From Pseudomonadota bacterium (GTDB lineage Bacteria; Pseudomonadota; Gammaproteobacteria; Steroidobacterales; Woeseiaceae): 64,000 bases of DNA. The notes below the pieces were generated by a model. It was given only the letters and a program-made list of their open reading frames with translations. It was not told the origin of the DNA and did not search any database. Positions within the stretch are counted from its first letter, which is position 1, and every line of letters starts with the position of its first letter. Both the position numbers and the translations under genes were made by a program. The stretch spans positions 1 through 64,000 of the forward strand of contig JADFSP010000001.1 in NCBI GenBank assembly GCA_022560695.1, given 5' to 3'. Shown one piece after another: positions 62,883 to 64,000 of the stretch.

Positions 62883-64000
62883 GTGACTCTGCTGCAGGAA
62901 TCCATCGTTTACCTGCTGGCTGCAATCATCAGCGTACCGATCAGCAAGTGGCTCGGTTTCGGCTCGGTGCTTGGCTACCTGGCCGCAGGCATTATCATCG
63001 GCCCATTCGGCCTCGCGTTCGTCTCGGATGCGGAGCATATCCTTCAGTTCGCGGAACTCGGCGTCGTATTCCTCTTGTTTGTCATCGGCCTCGAACTCAA
63101 GCCGTCGCGCCTGTGGGTGATGCGCAAAATGGTGTTTGGCCTCGGCCCGGCACAGGTGCTTACGAGCGCCATCGTCATTGCCCTGCTGGCAACCGCCTAT
63201 GGGCTGGACACAACGGCCGCCATCGTGATCGGGCTGATTCTCGCACTGTCTTCAACGGCCTTTGTCCTGCAGCTGCTGGCGGAGAAGAAACAGCTGACCT
63301 CGGACCACGGCCGCGCAGCATTTGCAACCCTTCTTTTCCAGGACCTTGCAGTCATCCCGTTGATCGTTGTACTGCCGATGCTCGGCGCATCCGCCGGCGC
63401 TGATAGCGGCTTTGACATTGCGCGTGCCGCATTCATGGCGCTGGCCATCGTCGGCCTGATCGTCGGCGGGCGGTACGTTCTGCGTCCGATCCTGCATATC
63501 GTAGCCGCGTCGAAGATTCCGGAGATTTTTACGGCCACGGCGTTGCTGGTCGTCGTCGGCGCCGCTCTGCTGATGAAATTCGCCGGCATGTCGATGGTTC
63601 TCGGCGCGTTCATCGCCGGCATGCTGCTCGCGGATTCCGAGTACCGGCATCAGCTCGAAGCCGATATCGCGCCGTTCAAGGGACTGCTGCTGGGTCTGTT
63701 TTTCATTGCCGTGGGAATGTCGGTCAACATCATCTTGTTGCTGGACGCGCCGGGGCGCATCCTCCTTTTCGTCGCTGCACTCATGCTCGCGAAGGCGCTG
63801 GTGTTGCTGCCGCTGGCACGCGTTTTCGGGCTGTGTGACTGGCGCGGTTCGATCAGCCTCGCCGCAGTCATGTCACAGGGCGGTGAGTTCGCTTTCGTAT
63901 TGTTCGGCATCGTCGCCCGCGAGCGCATCGCGCCACCTGAACTGATTGATGAACTCGTACTCGCGGTGGCTGTATCAATGTTGCTGACGCCGTTCGTTTA
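62883..64000 (+). CDS. CPA2-type cation:proton antiporter, KefB/KefC-like (partial)
   Basis: About 372 residues to the window edge, from a GTG at 62883 with GAGG upstream. Begins VTLLQESIVYLLAAIISVPI. Later, GSVLGYLAAGIIIGPFGLAF, LGVVFLLFVIGLELKPSRLW and ALSSTAFVLQLLAEKKQLTS are characteristic of KefB/KefC and related transporters, with the QDLAVIPLI segment. It moves K+ or Na+ against protons through about ten helices visible so far. The C-terminal TrkA-N regulatory domain, if present, is outside the window. Glutathione-gated members fit with gshB in the genome, but gating cannot be judged. Confidence 0.9.
   Translation, partial: MTLLQESIVYLLAAIISVPISKWLGFGSVLGYLAAGIIIGPFGLAFVSDAEHILQFAELGVVFLLFVIGLELKPSRLWVMRKMVFGLGPAQVLTSAIVIALLATAYGLDTTAAIVIGLILALSSTAFVLQLLAEKKQLTSDHGRAAFATLLFQDLAVIPLIVVLPMLGASAGADSGFDIARAAFMALAIVGLIVGGRYVLRPILHIVAASKIPEIFTATALLVVVGAALLMKFAGMSMVLGAFIAGMLLADSEYRHQLEADIAPFKGLLLGLFFIAVGMSVNIILLLDAPGRILLFVAALMLAKALVLLPLARVFGLCDWRGSISLAAVMSQGGEFAFVLFGIVARERIAPPELIDELVLAVAVSMLLTPFV

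Overview
The window looks like a chromosomal segment of a free-living, Gram-negative gammaproteobacterium of fairly high GC. Evidence is the twitching-motility chemotaxis cluster (pilG-pilH-pilI-pilJ-chpA-chpC), gshB-yqgE-ruvX, pilT/pilU beside yggS-proC-yggT, cysB/cysK, glnE, and an LPS core set (hldD, waaF, kdkA, lpxL). From memory, the gene order from about 6 to 28 kb closely follows the PA0388-PA0419 neighbourhood of Pseudomonas aeruginosa. The codon style and mix of genes fit a marine lineage such as Woeseiaceae, but this assignment is an inference. No tRNA, rRNA or CRISPR array was found.

Layout: (1) 1-2030 is a decayed accessory region. It has a probable insertion-sequence end, three gene remnants (PhyH-like dioxygenase, NDP-sugar epimerase, methyltransferase) and one intact Gfo/Idh/MocA oxidoreductase. 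(2) 2060-2490 is a strongly diverged tandem array of about 12 units with a period near 35 bp. (3) 2740-5806 is a small integrative element read leftward: tyrosine integrase, a hypothetical protein, an AlpA-type regulator and two unknown proteins. (4) A short internal piece of rsmE (about 6032-6160) marks the scar between the element and the core genome. (5) 6210-15048 is the Chp/Pil chemosensory operon on the minus strand. (6) 15374-21429 runs gshB, apbE, tonB-like, yqgE, ruvX, pyrB, pyrK-like. (7) 21816-25138 holds three PilT-family retraction ATPases, divergent from yggS-proC-yggT-DUF4426 lipoprotein. (8) 28463-39506 holds an HU-like protein, hydrolase, ornithine aminotransferase, a helix-hairpin-helix coiled-coil protein, an OmpA-like protein, FKBP, msrB, htpG, ppnN, an L,D-transpeptidase and small membrane or unknown proteins. 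(9) 39512-48482 is envelope biogenesis (lytic transglycosylase, deacylase-like protein, lpxL, kdkA, heptosyltransferases, hldD). (10) 48564-58263 has glnE, a GGDEF/EAL protein, cysK, cysB, an SH3 protein and dacB. (11) 58342-60626 is a PAS-containing sigma-54 activator divergent from a small secreted protein. (12) The right end has a PGPGW-type membrane protein, an exported unknown protein, a dienelactone-hydrolase lipoprotein and the start of a KefB/C-type antiporter cut by the window edge.

The genes work together mainly in surface motility (pilus retraction ATPases plus their chemosensory system), envelope building (LPS core, peptidoglycan remodelling) and housekeeping. The best candidate for an undescribed system is at 58.3-60.6 kb. 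A double-PAS sigma-54 activator lies next to three 12-bp repeats forming operator-like dyads. A near-consensus -24/-12 promoter with exact GG-N10-GC spacing follows, and then a 94-residue exported protein of unknown function. Other notable signals are the 35-bp degenerate array, a perfect 23-bp inverted repeat whose right arm contains the proC ribosome-binding site, a terminator-like hairpin just before the HU-like start codon, and a 544-bp structured non-coding gap at 45.7-46.2 kb.
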